From CAVWXT01 sp963759115 (GTDB taxonomy: Bacteria > Planctomycetota > Planctomycetia > Pirellulales > Thermoguttaceae): 17,874 nt of DNA. Below the pieces are notes generated by a model. It had not been told where the DNA came from. It saw only the letters and a list, made by a program, of their open reading frames with translations, and ran no database searches. Below, one piece after another: positions 7,980 through 16,337 of the stretch. A program made the position numbers and the translations under genes. The stretch lies in the NCBI GenBank assembly GCA_963759115.1, contig CAVWXT010000017.1:1-17874 (forward strand). The letters run 5' to 3'. The first letter of the stretch is position 1. Each line of letters begins with the position of its first letter.

Positions 7980-8289
7980 AAGCTACCGTGGAAGTGCCAA
8001 AAGCGTTCTTGGCCTACGGCGAGAATGAGATTGCCCCGATCCGGCACCTGATGGCGAGGCTGAATCCGCAGCTTGTGGTCAAGCAGGTAGCCACAGCGGT
8101 GGCGCACGTTACGCGGGCGGCACCGTCGTATGGGGCCTTGTGTGCCTGGAAGGGCAGCCACTCACCAAAAAGGACGTTGAAACCGCCCTGCGGGAAGCGG
8201 GGTGTGACATTGAACAGAGTGACCTGGTGCAGGCAGCCAATTTGTGCGTCAGCCTTCCGGGGGAGGGCGGTGTAGAAGGGAATGTGTGA
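7976..8289 (+). CDS. unknown protein, about 104 aa, translationally coupled to the response regulator, frame broken
   Basis: The start ATG 7976 overlaps the response-regulator stop as ATGA and follows aaggaga (7963-7969). The reading begins MKATVEVPKAFLAYGENEIA, then PIRHLMARLNPQLVVKQV. After a frame break near 8078-8090 it continues as SHSGGARYAGGTVVWGLVCL, EGQPLTKKDVETALREAGCD and IEQSDLVQAANLCVSLPGEG, ending TGA 8287-8289. Unshifted, the frame ends at 8275 with an Arg/Cys-rich, non-protein-like tail, so the shifted reading is preferred. It is a small soluble alpha/beta protein with no membrane segment and two cysteines near the end. I recognise no family. The coupling implies a role in the same pathway, possibly as a partner of the receiver. 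Confidence 0.65.
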
Positions 8290-8403
8290 AAAAGGCAAGT
8301 GCCAGATGTCTTCAGAAACAGTCATGGTCGGCAAGGTCACGGAACGTACCTGACTCGGAATTCCGCTACCCCTTGTGCTGCCTGAGAAACGAAGGAGAGT
8401 CGC

Positions 8404-8640
8404 ATGAAAGGTGAAAAGAAAATCCGCCGTCAAGGACCCTCTTGGTGTCGTACCCCAAGATCGATTTCTGTATCCCACGATTTTGGTTTCGCTGGTGGCA
8501 GCGATCTACCTGAGCTTTGCCAGGCAGCCTCTGGATACGACCAACACGGGGGCGATTGTGCTCTCGGTGCTATTCCTGGGGGAGTATGGGCCACGAACCT
8601 GGTTGTCTTGGCCTTCGACTTTCCCCTACGTATTCGCTGA
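8404..8640 (+). CDS. small membrane protein, uncertain frame
   Basis: Two starts are close together: ATG 8404 after gaaggagagtcgc, and GTG 8411 in another frame. The 8411 frame reads VKRKSAVKDPLGVVPQDRFL, then a hydrophobic helix YPTILVSLVAAIYLSF and a second one TGAIVLSVLFLGEYGP, as expected for a two-helix membrane peptide. Near 8595 the reading probably moves to the 8404 frame, NLVVLAFDFPLRIR, ending TGA 8638-8640. Without that shift the frame stays open to 8977, but it becomes Arg/Pro/Ala-rich and unconvincing. No family is recognised. Confidence 0.45.
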   Translation: MKGEKKIRRQGPSWCRTPRSISVSHDFGFAGGSDLPELCQAASGYDQHGGDCALGAIPGGVWATNLVVLAFDFPLRIR

Positions 8641-9139
8641 CCCTCCGGGTTCCTTCGGCGCCCGGACGCTGGCGCGGCCTCCGCCGGGCCGAGGCGCGCT
8701 TCGCCGTTGCAGCGCGCCGCCGGATTACGCCGCGGGCGTCGGCGATTACTTTTTGACCAGCCGGCTCACCAGGAGGCATCATCAGCGTGCCATGGCGGCG
8801 ACGGCCACCGCCAAAACACCACCACACACCCGGCCGACCGTTTCCCTTGGCAGGGCTGATTGCAACGAGTCAGCGTGCTCTCATCCCCGTCGTCCGGCGC
8901 GCGCGCGGGGCCAGGCCAACGCCAAGCCGCTGTCCTGGATAACGTCCCCTTCATTACGAGGAAGGAAAAGGCCCTGACGCGAATGCTGGGAACGCTCCAG
9001 GTCGCCGTCCGCCCGGAGGGCTCGGGCTCGACCGAGTAGTGGGTGCGAAAGTGGAACTGGGAAGGCTGAGAACTTGGAGTGACTCCTGTTTGAGCAGGCT
9101 TTAGGAGTGCCCTTATGCCGATCCTGCCGACCGTTCATC
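8641..9139 (+). other. about 500 bases without a convincing gene, upstream of the Mg ATPase
   Basis: All six frames give only Arg/Pro/Ala-rich or short readings. A run of gcgc at 8899-8909 and several GC-rich inverted segments suggest structured RNA, but I cannot identify a riboswitch or a promoter. Just before the ATPase there is a short palindrome (ggagtgactcc) and aggag at 9102-9106, with an ATG at 9115 in a different frame from the ATPase. Either this is the true start with a frame break shortly after it, or it marks a short leader peptide. Confidence 0.4.
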
Positions 9140-11752
9140 ATGCCGAAGAACATCCTGACCGCCCTGCGGGGGGCGTCGAATCACGTCCAGTTCTCCTCGC
9201 TGCTGTTGGAAGTTGCCCAGAGCGACTCGGAGGAGGCGTTTCGCCGGCTGCAAACCAGCGAAAGCGGCCTGAGCGAGGAGGAGGCCGGCCGCCGCCTGGA
9301 GCAGTACGGCCCCAACGTGGTCACCCAGGAACAGCGGTACGGGCGGCTCAAGCTCTTGGGCCGAGCCTGCGTCAATCCGCTGGTGATCCTGCTCTTGCTG
9401 CTGGCGACCGTCTCGCTGATGACCGGGGATGCTCCGGGCGGCAACGGTCATGCTGAGCATGGTCGTCCTGGGCGTGGCGCTGCGTTTCTCCAGGAGTCGA
9501 GGGCCGACCATGCCGCCGCGAAGCTCAAGGCCATGATCAGCGTGACGGCGACCGTGGTTCGCGACGGGCAGCCACGGGAACTGCCGCTGGGCCACTTGGT
9601 GCCCGGCGACGTGGTCCAGCTGGCGGCGGGCGACATGATCCCGGCCGATCTCCGCATCGTCGTCGTGCAAGGACCTGTTCGTCATCCAGTCGAGCCTGAC
9701 CGGGCGAGTCGCTGCCCGTGGAGAAGTTCGACGCGAAAGAAGACGCCGGCCCCAAGCCGGTGCTGGAACTGAAGAACACCTGCTTCCTCGGCACCAGCGT
9801 CGAAAGCGGCACGGCCACGGGCGTGATCGTCGAGACGGGATTCAGGACCTATCTGGGCGGCATGGCCCAGGCGATCGTCGGCCAGAAGGTCGCAGACGAG
9901 TTTCGACAAGGGCGTGGCGCGGTTCACCTGGCTGATGATCCGCTTCATGCTGGTCATGGTCCCGCTGGTGTTCCTCATCAACGGGCTGACGAAGCACAAC
10001 TGGATGGAGGCCTTCTTCTTCGCGCTGGCCGTGGCCGTGGGCCTCACGCCGGAAATGCTGCCGATGATCGTCTCGGTGTGCCTGTCCCGCGGCGCCATCA
10101 CCATGTCGCGCAAGAAGGTGATCGTGAAGCGGCTGAACTCGATTCAGAACCTCGGCGCCATGGACGTGCTCTGCACCGACAAGACCGGGACCCTCACGCT
10201 GGACCGGGTGATCCTGGAGCGGCATTGCGACGTGGTCCGCCACGAGGACGAGGGGGTCCTGATGCTGGCCTACCTCAACAGCCACTTCCAGACGGGGCTC
10301 AAGAACGTCTTGGATCGCGCGATCCTCCAGTTCCGGGAGATTCACGAGAAGCTCTCGGTGCCCGACTTCAAGAAGGTCGACGAGATCCCCTTCGATTTCT
10401 CCCGGAAGCTGATGTCGGTCGTCGTCGAGACGCCGGAGGGAATCCACCGCTTGATCTGCAAGGGCGCCACGGAGGCCGTGTTCCAGCGCTGCAGCTCGTT
10501 CGAGCTGGAGGGGAAAGTCTATCCGATCGACCCGCTGCTTGATCACCGAACTGAAGGAGGAGTGCGACGAGCTCAGCGCGGACGGGTTCCGGGTGCTGGC
10601 GATCGCCTACAAGGACATGGACCGGCGGGCGGCCTACTCGAAGGACGACGAGCACGAACTGGTCCTCAAGGGCTACGTCGCCTTCCTCGACCCGCCCAAG
10701 GAAACCGCGGCCCCCGCCATCTTGGCGCTCAGGAACCACGGGGTCGCGGTGAAGATCCTCACCGGCGACAACGAGCTGGTCAGCCGCAAGATTTGCCGGG
10801 AAGTGGGGCTGTCGACGGATCGCGTGCTCCTGGGCGGGCAGGTGGAAGCCATGTCCGACGCCGAGCTGGCCGAGGCGGCCGAGAACACCACGCTCTTTGC
10901 CCGGCTCTCTCCGGCGCATAAGCAGCGGATCATCCGCGCCTTGCAGAGCAAGGGGCACGTCGTCGGCTTCCTGGGCGACGGCATCAACGATTCCCCGGCA
11001 CTGCGCACCGCCGACGTGGGCATCTCGGTCGACAGCGCCGTCGACATCGCCAAGGAGGCCGCCGACATCATCCTCTTGGAGAAAAGCCTGATGGTGCTCG
11101 AAGAGGGCGTGCTGGAAGGCCGCAAGGTCTTTGCCAACATCCTCAAGTACGTCCGCATGGGCGCCAGCTCCAACTTCGGCAACATGTTCAGCGTGCTGGG
11201 CGCCAGCGCCTTTGTGCCGTACCTGCCGATGGCGCCCATCCAGATCCTGACCAACAATCTGCTCTACGACTTTTCCCAGGTCCCCATTCCCGGCCGACGA
11301 CGTCGACCCCGAGCAGATCGCCAAGCCGCGCCCCTGGCACATGGGCGAGACTCGCACGCTTCATCCTGTTTGTCGGTCCGTGCAGCTCGGTCTTCGACTA
11401 CACGACGTACCTGATGATGCTGTACGTGTTCAACTGCTGGGACCCGGCCAACGCATCCCTCTTCCAGACCGGCTGGTTCGTCGAATCGCTGCTCACCCAG
11501 ACGCTCATCATCCACGTCATCCGCACCAACCGCATCCCTTTCCTCCAGAGCCGGGCCAGTTGGCCGCTGATGGTGACGACCGCGATCATCATGGCGATCG
11601 GCGTTTGGTTGCCCTCTTCGCCCATCGGCCCCTGGCTTGGGTTTACCCCGCTGCCCCTGCTCTACTGGCCGCTGCTGGCGTTGACGCTCTTCTGTTACGT
11701 CTTGCTCACCCAGGGGGTGAAGATGTGGTTGATACGCAAGGCGTGGATCTGA
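9140..11752 (+). CDS. mgtA: magnesium-transporting P-type ATPase (MgtA/MgtB type), frame broken
   Basis: The reconstructed length is about 870 residues, near the usual 890-900 of the P3B Mg importers. In order: cation-ATPase N-terminal region (SESGLSEEEAGRRLEQYGPN), helices VNPLVILLLLLATVSL and AATVMLSMVVLGVALRF, actuator domain (PGDVVQLAAGDMIPADLRI and TGES), helix 4 with the family motif FFALAVAVGLTPEMLPMIVS, phosphorylation site DKTGTLT (Asp codon 10178-10180), KGATE, ILTGDNELVSRK and GDGINDSPALR. Six C-terminal-half features match MgtA, including QTLIIHVIRTNRIPFLQSRA. Frame breaks occur near 9432, 9490, 9665, 9708, 9900, 10530, 11288 and 11350. At 9708 removing one G from ggg restores the invariant TGES, so an error is likely. 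Start 9140 is chosen by homology; the ribosome-binding site at 9102 points to 9115 or 9107 instead. It imports Mg2+ across the inner membrane. Confidence 0.92.
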
Positions 11753-11760
11753 AGGGGACA

Positions 11761-12087
11761 CACCGTGAGTTAGCGATCGCCCGCGTTGCGGCCCGGCGCG
11801 GCATTCCTGCGCAGGACATCACATGGGAGGAATTCGAGCAAAGCGATCTTCGCCAATACGCCGTGTTCAAGGCGAGCGAGGTTCTGGAGGAGGCGGCGCG
11901 GCTAATCTCGGACGAGGTGCGGCGGGCCCATCCTCAGATTCCTTGGGAACAGATCGCAGGCATGCGCAACAGGCCGATTCACGAATACTTCCGCATCGAC
12001 CTTCCCACAGTCTGGCGGACGATCCGCGACGAGATCTCGCCGCTCATTGCGCAGATCGAACCGTTGGTCCCTCCAGAGCAACCGTGA
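11761..12087 (+). pseudogene. HepT-like (DUF86, HEPN) toxin remnant
   Basis: The frame reads ITWEEFEQSDLRQYAVFKAS, then EVLEEAARLISDEVRRAHPQ and IPWEQIAGMRNRPIHEYFRI, followed by DLPTVWRTIRDEISPLIAQI. This is the typical second half of HepT proteins: the EVLEEAARLIS helix, IPW, and the RNase-type R-x4-H motif (RNRPIH). The expected first helix is replaced by HRELAIARVAARRGIPAQD, and no in-frame start codon exists between the ATPase stop and the conserved part. Either the N-terminus is lost or a frame break hides it. HepT normally pairs with an MNT nucleotidyltransferase antitoxin, and none is visible here. The close position behind the ATPase gene suggests read-through expression at most. Confidence 0.7.
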
Positions 12088-12217
12088 TGGGCCACTCGCC
12101 CTGCAACTTGCATGGCTACACACAACGAATCGCTGACCGTCGAACAAGCCGGAACGGCACTCTGCGCTTGCGAAGGGCTCAAGGTGGCTCGCATCGTGCG
12201 CAGCGTTGACGAACTGC

Positions 12218-12238
12218 CGGCGGTACCCGCCGTTTTTT
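12218..12238 (+). terminator. rho-independent terminator
   Basis: A perfect six-base GC stem, cggcgg (12218-12223) and ccgccg (12227-12232), encloses the loop tac and is followed at once by six T. It reads on the plus strand and would stop transcripts coming from the Mg ATPase and HepT region before the convergent nucleoside-hydrolase-like gene. On the minus strand no T run follows the stem. Confidence 0.75.
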
Positions 12239-12253
12239 CGCGGATGCGCGGCC

Positions 12254-13371
12254 TCAGTGCGGCCCGGCAGGGGACGGACCGCCGACTACGGCCAGCCGCG
12301 CCAGGTGGTTCTTCAGGCAGGAGGCCAGCACGGCCCCGTAGCGGGCGTCGGTGACGTGAAACACGTGGGCGTTGGGCTTCCGCGGCTTCGCCTCCAAGAC
12401 GATCTGCCACGTGCCCGGCTTCGGGCCGGCTTCCAGCGCAACCCCCAGCGGCACGAACTCGAAGACCTTCACTTGGCCGGCCGTCAGACCCACCCGAGCG
12501 GCCTCCGCGGGCGGAGCGCCACGAAGTCGCCAGGGCCACGCTGGTAGATGCCGCGGCCGGCGGCGTGAAACAGCGGGGCGGTACACCACATGTTCCGGCC
12601 GCCGCCCGGCACAGGATGCGGCCCCGTATCCAAGAATCCGATGGGCTCCGCCTTGGACTTGCTCAGGGCGTAGACGAAGTAGTTTTGCAGCTTCGGCGGG
12701 CAGGCCCCGATCACGGCTGCCTGGTCGGCCACGAAGTACGTCAGATAGCCGTCCTTGCCGAAGCAGGGGCACCAGTACAAGGGCACGCCAAGCTCGAAGA
12801 CCCGCGCGTAGGCCTGGGGTCGAGCCCGACGTTCCATTCCTGCTGGGTCCGGCCGGGCCGTCGCCGGCGTTGAAGTAAAAGGCCCGCACCTTGCGGCGGA
12901 ACAGCTCCGGCTCGCGGTTGGCGGCAGCCACCATGTCGCGGCAACTGCCGGCGGTGAAGAGAATCACTTTCTCGGGCGACTCCCGGAGCACGCGCAGCAC
13001 GAGCTCGACGCCCCCTTGGAACTCGGCCGGCTGGTCGGTGCCGGGATCGGTGCGGCCGGCCAGCGGGCGGGCCAGGCCGATGGCCCAGGGAACCTTCCGC
13101 CCCGTGAGGTGCATCATTTGTTCGACGGCCGGCCGGCCGGTTTTCTGCTTCTGCTTCTCACCCAGGTCGAGAACGATCCCGCGGACGTCGGCTCCGGCAG
13201 GCCGAACAGCGTGGCCAGATCGAAGTGATCGTCCGGATCGTCGTAGGGCTGGAACAGGTCGGTGGAATAGAGGACGGGGATCCTGAGAGCGTCGTTCTCT
13301 GCCCCGCGGCACGTCCCGCCCGCCGCCCAACCGGCGGCAATCAACGCAAGTGGCATCGCAAGTCGTCGCAT
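12254..13371 (-). CDS. exported nucleoside-hydrolase-like protein, about 370 aa, frame broken
   Basis: ATG at 13371 has ggag eight bases upstream and starts a signal peptide (MRRLAMPLALIAAGWAAGGT, cut near CRGA). The mature protein begins with an IUNH-like calcium-site region, IPVLYSTDLFQPYDDPDDHF followed by DLATLFGLPE. After a break near 13200 it continues VRGIVLDLGEKQKQKTGRPA, VPWAIGLARPLA and EKVILFTAGSCRDMVAAANR with EPELFRRKVRAFYFNAG. After a break near 12845 comes NVGLDPQAYARVFELGVPLY. The order (acidic start, GR.VPWAIG, VILFTAGS, NAG, N-DP-A-VFE-GVPL) follows inosine/uridine-preferring nucleoside hydrolases. The usual C-terminal HDP segment is not obvious (TAPLFHAAGRGIYQRGP), so substrate and activity are uncertain. 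A third break near 12500 leads to the end VKVFEFVPLGVALEAGPKPG and SCLKNHLARLAVVG. It could be a non-catalytic relative. Confidence 0.7.
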
Positions 13372-13419
13372 GGCTCAACTCCGCGATCGTTTGTATCGTT
13401 GCTTTCGCCGGGATGCGCC

Positions 13420-13914
13420 TCAATAGGCGAGAAAGCCCATGTGTAATTCTGCGTGACGCAGATTCAACTGAATTCGATCGTCATGAGACATGCGACCGAA
13501 CGCTGGGCTGTCAAACTTCGCAGCTTCTCGTTCTTGTAGCCTTTTCAGGGCACTCAACAGCCGTTCTACAGCTTTGGGGGTCGTCATTCCTTCCATTCCG
13601 ACCGTACCGTCCTTCACACCCGGGATTCGGACGCCCCGAGGCATGCCCTTTCTCAACATTTGTCGCAGCCGGAGCCGAAGTATCCAGCGAATGAAGAACG
13701 GAGGTGAGCCGATCGGATATCCGTCGTATCCATATTCAATCCACGAGGCGACGTGCGCCATGATTTGGCCCGGTGTCCAATTCCCGCAGCTCTGCAAGCT
13801 GCCCGTGCCGTTCGCCGCGAGAATCCGACTTACCTCGGCAATGCAATCATCAATGGAATCGAATCGGAGTTTCCTGTAACTCGTTACGTTCCGAGTGTTG
13901 ACTTGAGCTGCCAT
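13420..13914 (-). CDS. DUF1569 (DinB-like) protein
   Basis: This intact 164-residue gene begins MAAQVNTRNVTSYRKLRFDS and contains GNWTPGQIMAHVASWIEYGY, then YPIGSPPFFIRWILRLRLRQ, KGMPRGVRIPGVKDG and the C-terminal GRMSHDDRIQLNLRHAELHM. The GNWT.GQI.AH and LRHAELHMGFL signatures place it in DUF1569, a four-helix DinB-type family in which His residues often hold a metal; the biochemical role is unknown. Start 13914 is preferred because ggaga lies six bases upstream; an in-frame ATG at 13974 would overlap the propeller gene. It follows that gene by 19 bases, so the two likely form one transcript. It is one of the few unbroken genes here. Confidence 0.9.
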   Translation of the reverse strand: MAAQVNTRNVTSYRKLRFDSIDDCIAEVSRILAANGTGSLQSCGNWTPGQIMAHVASWIEYGYDGYPIGSPPFFIRWILRLRLRQMLRKGMPRGVRIPGVKDGTVGMEGMTTPKAVERLLSALKRLQEREAAKFDSPAFGRMSHDDRIQLNLRHAELHMGFLAY

Positions 13915-13933
13915 TCGAGTCTCCGCTGTTGAA

Positions 13934-15278
13934 TCATTGGCAATAGACAACATCCTTCGTTTTGCAGCACCCACCCGACTGGTCGCCGTCTTGCCTGGTC
14001 GCGGCCACGTCCAGGCAAATCAGCGTGCGGCCCTTGCGGATGAGGAGCTTGCCGTCGCTGAGGGCCATCGGGGCCCACGTGTTGCCGCCCGCACAGGCGC
14101 GGACCGACGCCAGCTCCTGGTATGCGTCGGGCGAGGCCCGGACCAATCGCAGCACGCCCGTCTCGCTCCGCAGGCTGAAAATCTTCCCGTCGGCGATCAA
14201 CACGCTGCCATTCTCATCCTCTTTGTCGTTCGCGGTCTTCCACTTGACCTTGCCGGCCAGATCCATGCACATCAGGCCGTTTTCGAAGTCGGTGCTGTTG
14301 GCATAGAGGTGGTCCTTGTAGAAGACGGGTTTGCAGGCCTGGGCCCCGCAGTTCTTGTTCCTGAAAAGCTCGCGGACCTTCCAGCGTCGCCGTCCTTCTG
14401 CAGGCCTGGACCATGACGCAGCCGGACTTGTAGCCGCCGGTGATGAAGAACCGCCCCTGGCCGCAATCGGTGTGCGAGGCGACCGGGTTCGGGCATTTCC
14501 AGCCCTGGTACACCCAGAGCTTGCGGCCGGTGGCGGCATCCACGCCCGCCAACCGCGGCTCGTCGCGATTCAGAGCATGACGACCTTCTCGACGCCGTCG
14601 ACCGTCGAGAGGAACGGCGAAGTCCAGGCGATCCCGCCGAGCGGCTCGGATTTCCAGACCTCCTTGCCGGTCGCCTTGTCGAAGGCGACGATGCCCGCCT
14701 CCTTCGACAGAGGGCGCCGACGATCACCATGTCCCCCTGGACGAGCGGGCGACTGGCAGATGCCCCAGTTGCCGAGTTGGGCGTCGTACTCCCGGATGAT
14801 GTTCCTGGCCCAGACGGCCTGGTGCGTCTCCTGGCTGACGCAGTGCACGTCGCCGAAGGGGCCCAGGGTATAGATGCCTCCGCCTCGACCGTCGGCAGGT
14901 TGCGCGAGCCGTTGTAACCGCCCTTCTACTTGCCGGCCGTCGGGTCGTCCTTGGCCTGCGGCGGGGCGTAATAGGCGAAGGTCCACTGTTCCTTGCCGGA
15001 GCCGAGGTCGATCGCGCGGAGGACATCCTGCTGGTCGTTGACGCGGTCGAGCATATAGACCTTCCCGCCGCGACCACCGGGCCCGCCGAAGCCCGGTGCC
15101 GAGCCTGTCCTCGATCTTCCAGAGGACCCTTGGGCCGTCTGCCGGCCAGGAGTCGGCGAGCTTGAATCGTCTCCGTGGAGACGCCGTCGCGGTTCGGTCC
15201 CTGGAACTGCGGCCAGTCGGCCATCGCCACAGCGGCCAGGGCCGCAACTATCGCCGACGCACACAGAACCTTGTTCAC
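13934..15278 (-). CDS. exported PQQ/BamB-like beta-propeller protein, about 450 aa, frame broken
   Basis: The start is GTG at 15278 (VNKVLCASAIVAALAAVAMA, a signal peptide), followed directly by DWPQFQGPNRDGVSTET, the common opening of planctomycete PQQ-repeat proteins. Propeller blades are recognisable as KVYMLDRVNDQQDVLRAIDL, GSGKEQWTFAYYAPPQA, DVHCVSQETHQAVWARN, IVAFDKATGKEVWKSEPLGG, GVDAATGRKLWVYQGWKCPN, NGLMCMDLAGKVKWKTANDK and KLLIRKGRTLICLDVAAT. The repeated D..TGK..W pattern is the PQQ/BamB blade signature. Frame breaks occur near 15160, 15100, 14920, 14720, 14570 and 14380. It probably acts in the periplasm as a binding or scaffold propeller. Nothing shows that it binds PQQ, and dehydrogenase-type residues are not evident. 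Confidence 0.85.
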
Positions 15279-15428
15279 CAGGGGGCCCCACTTGGTTATC
15301 CGGCCGATTGTAGTATGACGCAATATCGCTTTGCAAGGCATCCGCTATCACGGCCCCACCCGCGTTGCAGATGTGTGCGCCTACTGGGCGGACTTCAGTT
15401 TCCTGCCCCTGCTCGCTACAATGCCAGC
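15279..15428. promoter_or_regulatory. divergent intergenic region between propeller and methyltransferase genes
   Basis: On the minus strand TTGCAA (15331-15336) and TACAAT (15307-15312) are 18 bases apart and could be the -35 and -10 of the propeller gene, about 30 bases before its GTG. On the plus strand another TACAAT (15417-15422) lies only six bases before the methyltransferase ATG; if it is a real -10 element the methyltransferase mRNA would be nearly leaderless. Planctomycete promoters are poorly defined, so both are tentative. Confidence 0.35.
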
Positions 15429-16337
15429 ATGGACGAGCAAGCGAAGATAGGTCGGGCTACGATCATCCATGCGGATTGTTTCGAGTGGCTTCGGGCTGCC
15501 TGCCGACACGCTCCATGCCGTCGTGACCGACCCGCCCTATGGGGTGAAGGAGTACGATGCGGACCAGTTGGAGAAGCGGGCCAACGGCAAGGGCGGTATC
15601 TGGCGAATCCCGCCGTCATTCGACGGGCACACTCGCGCCCGCTGCCCCGATTCACCGCGCTGAACGGCAAGGAACGTGCCCGGCTCCGTCAATTCTTCTT
15701 CGAGTGGGGCCGGCTTGCCTGCCGCGCGCTTCGGCCGGGTGGTCACGTCTTCATTGCCACCAACGCCTTCATCTCCCAACTTCTCTACGACGCCCTGGTC
15801 GATGGCGGGCTGGAGATTCGGGGCGAGGTAATTCGCCTTGTGCGAACCCTGCGCGGCGGGGACCGGCCAAAGAACGCCGAAGAGGAATTTCCCGGTGTCT
15901 CTTCCATGCCCCGGGGATGTTATGAGCCGTGGGGCTTGTTCCGCAAGCCGATGGGGGACATGAAAGTCTCCGACTGCCTGCGCGAGTACCAAACCGGCGG
16001 GCTGCGCCGCTACCCGGACGGCCCTTTTGAGGATGTGATCCCCAGCGAGCGGACGCCGCAACGGGAACGCGAGATTGCGGACCACCCCAGCATCAAGCCG
16101 CAGTCATTCCTGCGCCGGCTTGTCTACGCCGCGCTGCCTTTGGGCGAGGGCGTGGTTGCCGATCCGTTCATGGGGTCCGGGTCAACGATTGCCGCTTGCG
16201 AAGCAATCGGCGTCCAGAGCATCGGCGTTGAACGTCACCGGGAATACTTCGATTTGGCGAAGCGGGCGATTCCCCGGCTGAAAGGCCTGGAAACCGACGT
16301 TGACGAATTGGTCGGGGCCGGCTTGCGGCTATTCTGA
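15429..16337 (+). CDS. DNA N4-cytosine/N6-adenine methyltransferase, beta class, frame broken
   Basis: The protein of about 302 residues starts MDEQAKIGRATIIHADCFEW. A frame break near 15490 reaches LPADTLHAVVTDPPYGVKEY, which holds the catalytic motif IV DPPY. A second break near 15650 returns to RFTALNGKERARLRQFFFEW, then ALRPGGHVFIATNAFISQLL. The C-terminal part has the DHPSIKPQSFLRRLVYAALP box and the AdoMet-binding motif DPFMGSGSTIAACEAIGVQS. DPPY before FxGxG is the beta-class order. The gene lies tail to tail with a putative restriction endonuclease, so it most likely protects host DNA at the same site. Recognition sequence and exact base (N6-A or N4-C) cannot be read from the sequence. 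The upstream ribosome-binding site is weak. Confidence 0.9.
   Translation: MDEQAKIGRATIIHADCFEWLRAACRHAPCRRDRPALWGEGVRCGPVGEAGQRQGRYLANPAVIRRAHSRPLPRFTALNGKERARLRQFFFEWGRLACRALRPGGHVFIATNAFISQLLYDALVDGGLEIRGEVIRLVRTLRGGDRPKNAEEEFPGVSSMPRGCYEPWGLFRKPMGDMKVSDCLREYQTGGLRRYPDGPFEDVIPSERTPQREREIADHPSIKPQSFLRRLVYAALPLGEGVVADPFMGSGSTIAACEAIGVQSIGVERHREYFDLAKRAIPRLKGLETDVDELVGAGLRLF

Noticed and set aside
8640..8977. Extension of the small membrane protein to a 188-residue reading
   Set aside because: After about 8640 the composition becomes Arg/Pro/Ala/His-rich without hydrophobic or structured segments, so it looks like non-coding read-through.
9842..11357. Two long minus-strand open frames opposite the Mg ATPase
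   Set aside because: The plus strand encodes unmistakable P-type ATPase motifs through this whole stretch; the antisense readings are His/Asp/Gly-rich shadows.
12112..12354. Plus-strand open frame MATHNESLTVEQAGTALCAC
   Set aside because: The first part looks faintly protein-like but runs through the terminator and into the antisense of the nucleoside-hydrolase-like gene; there is no ribosome-binding site.
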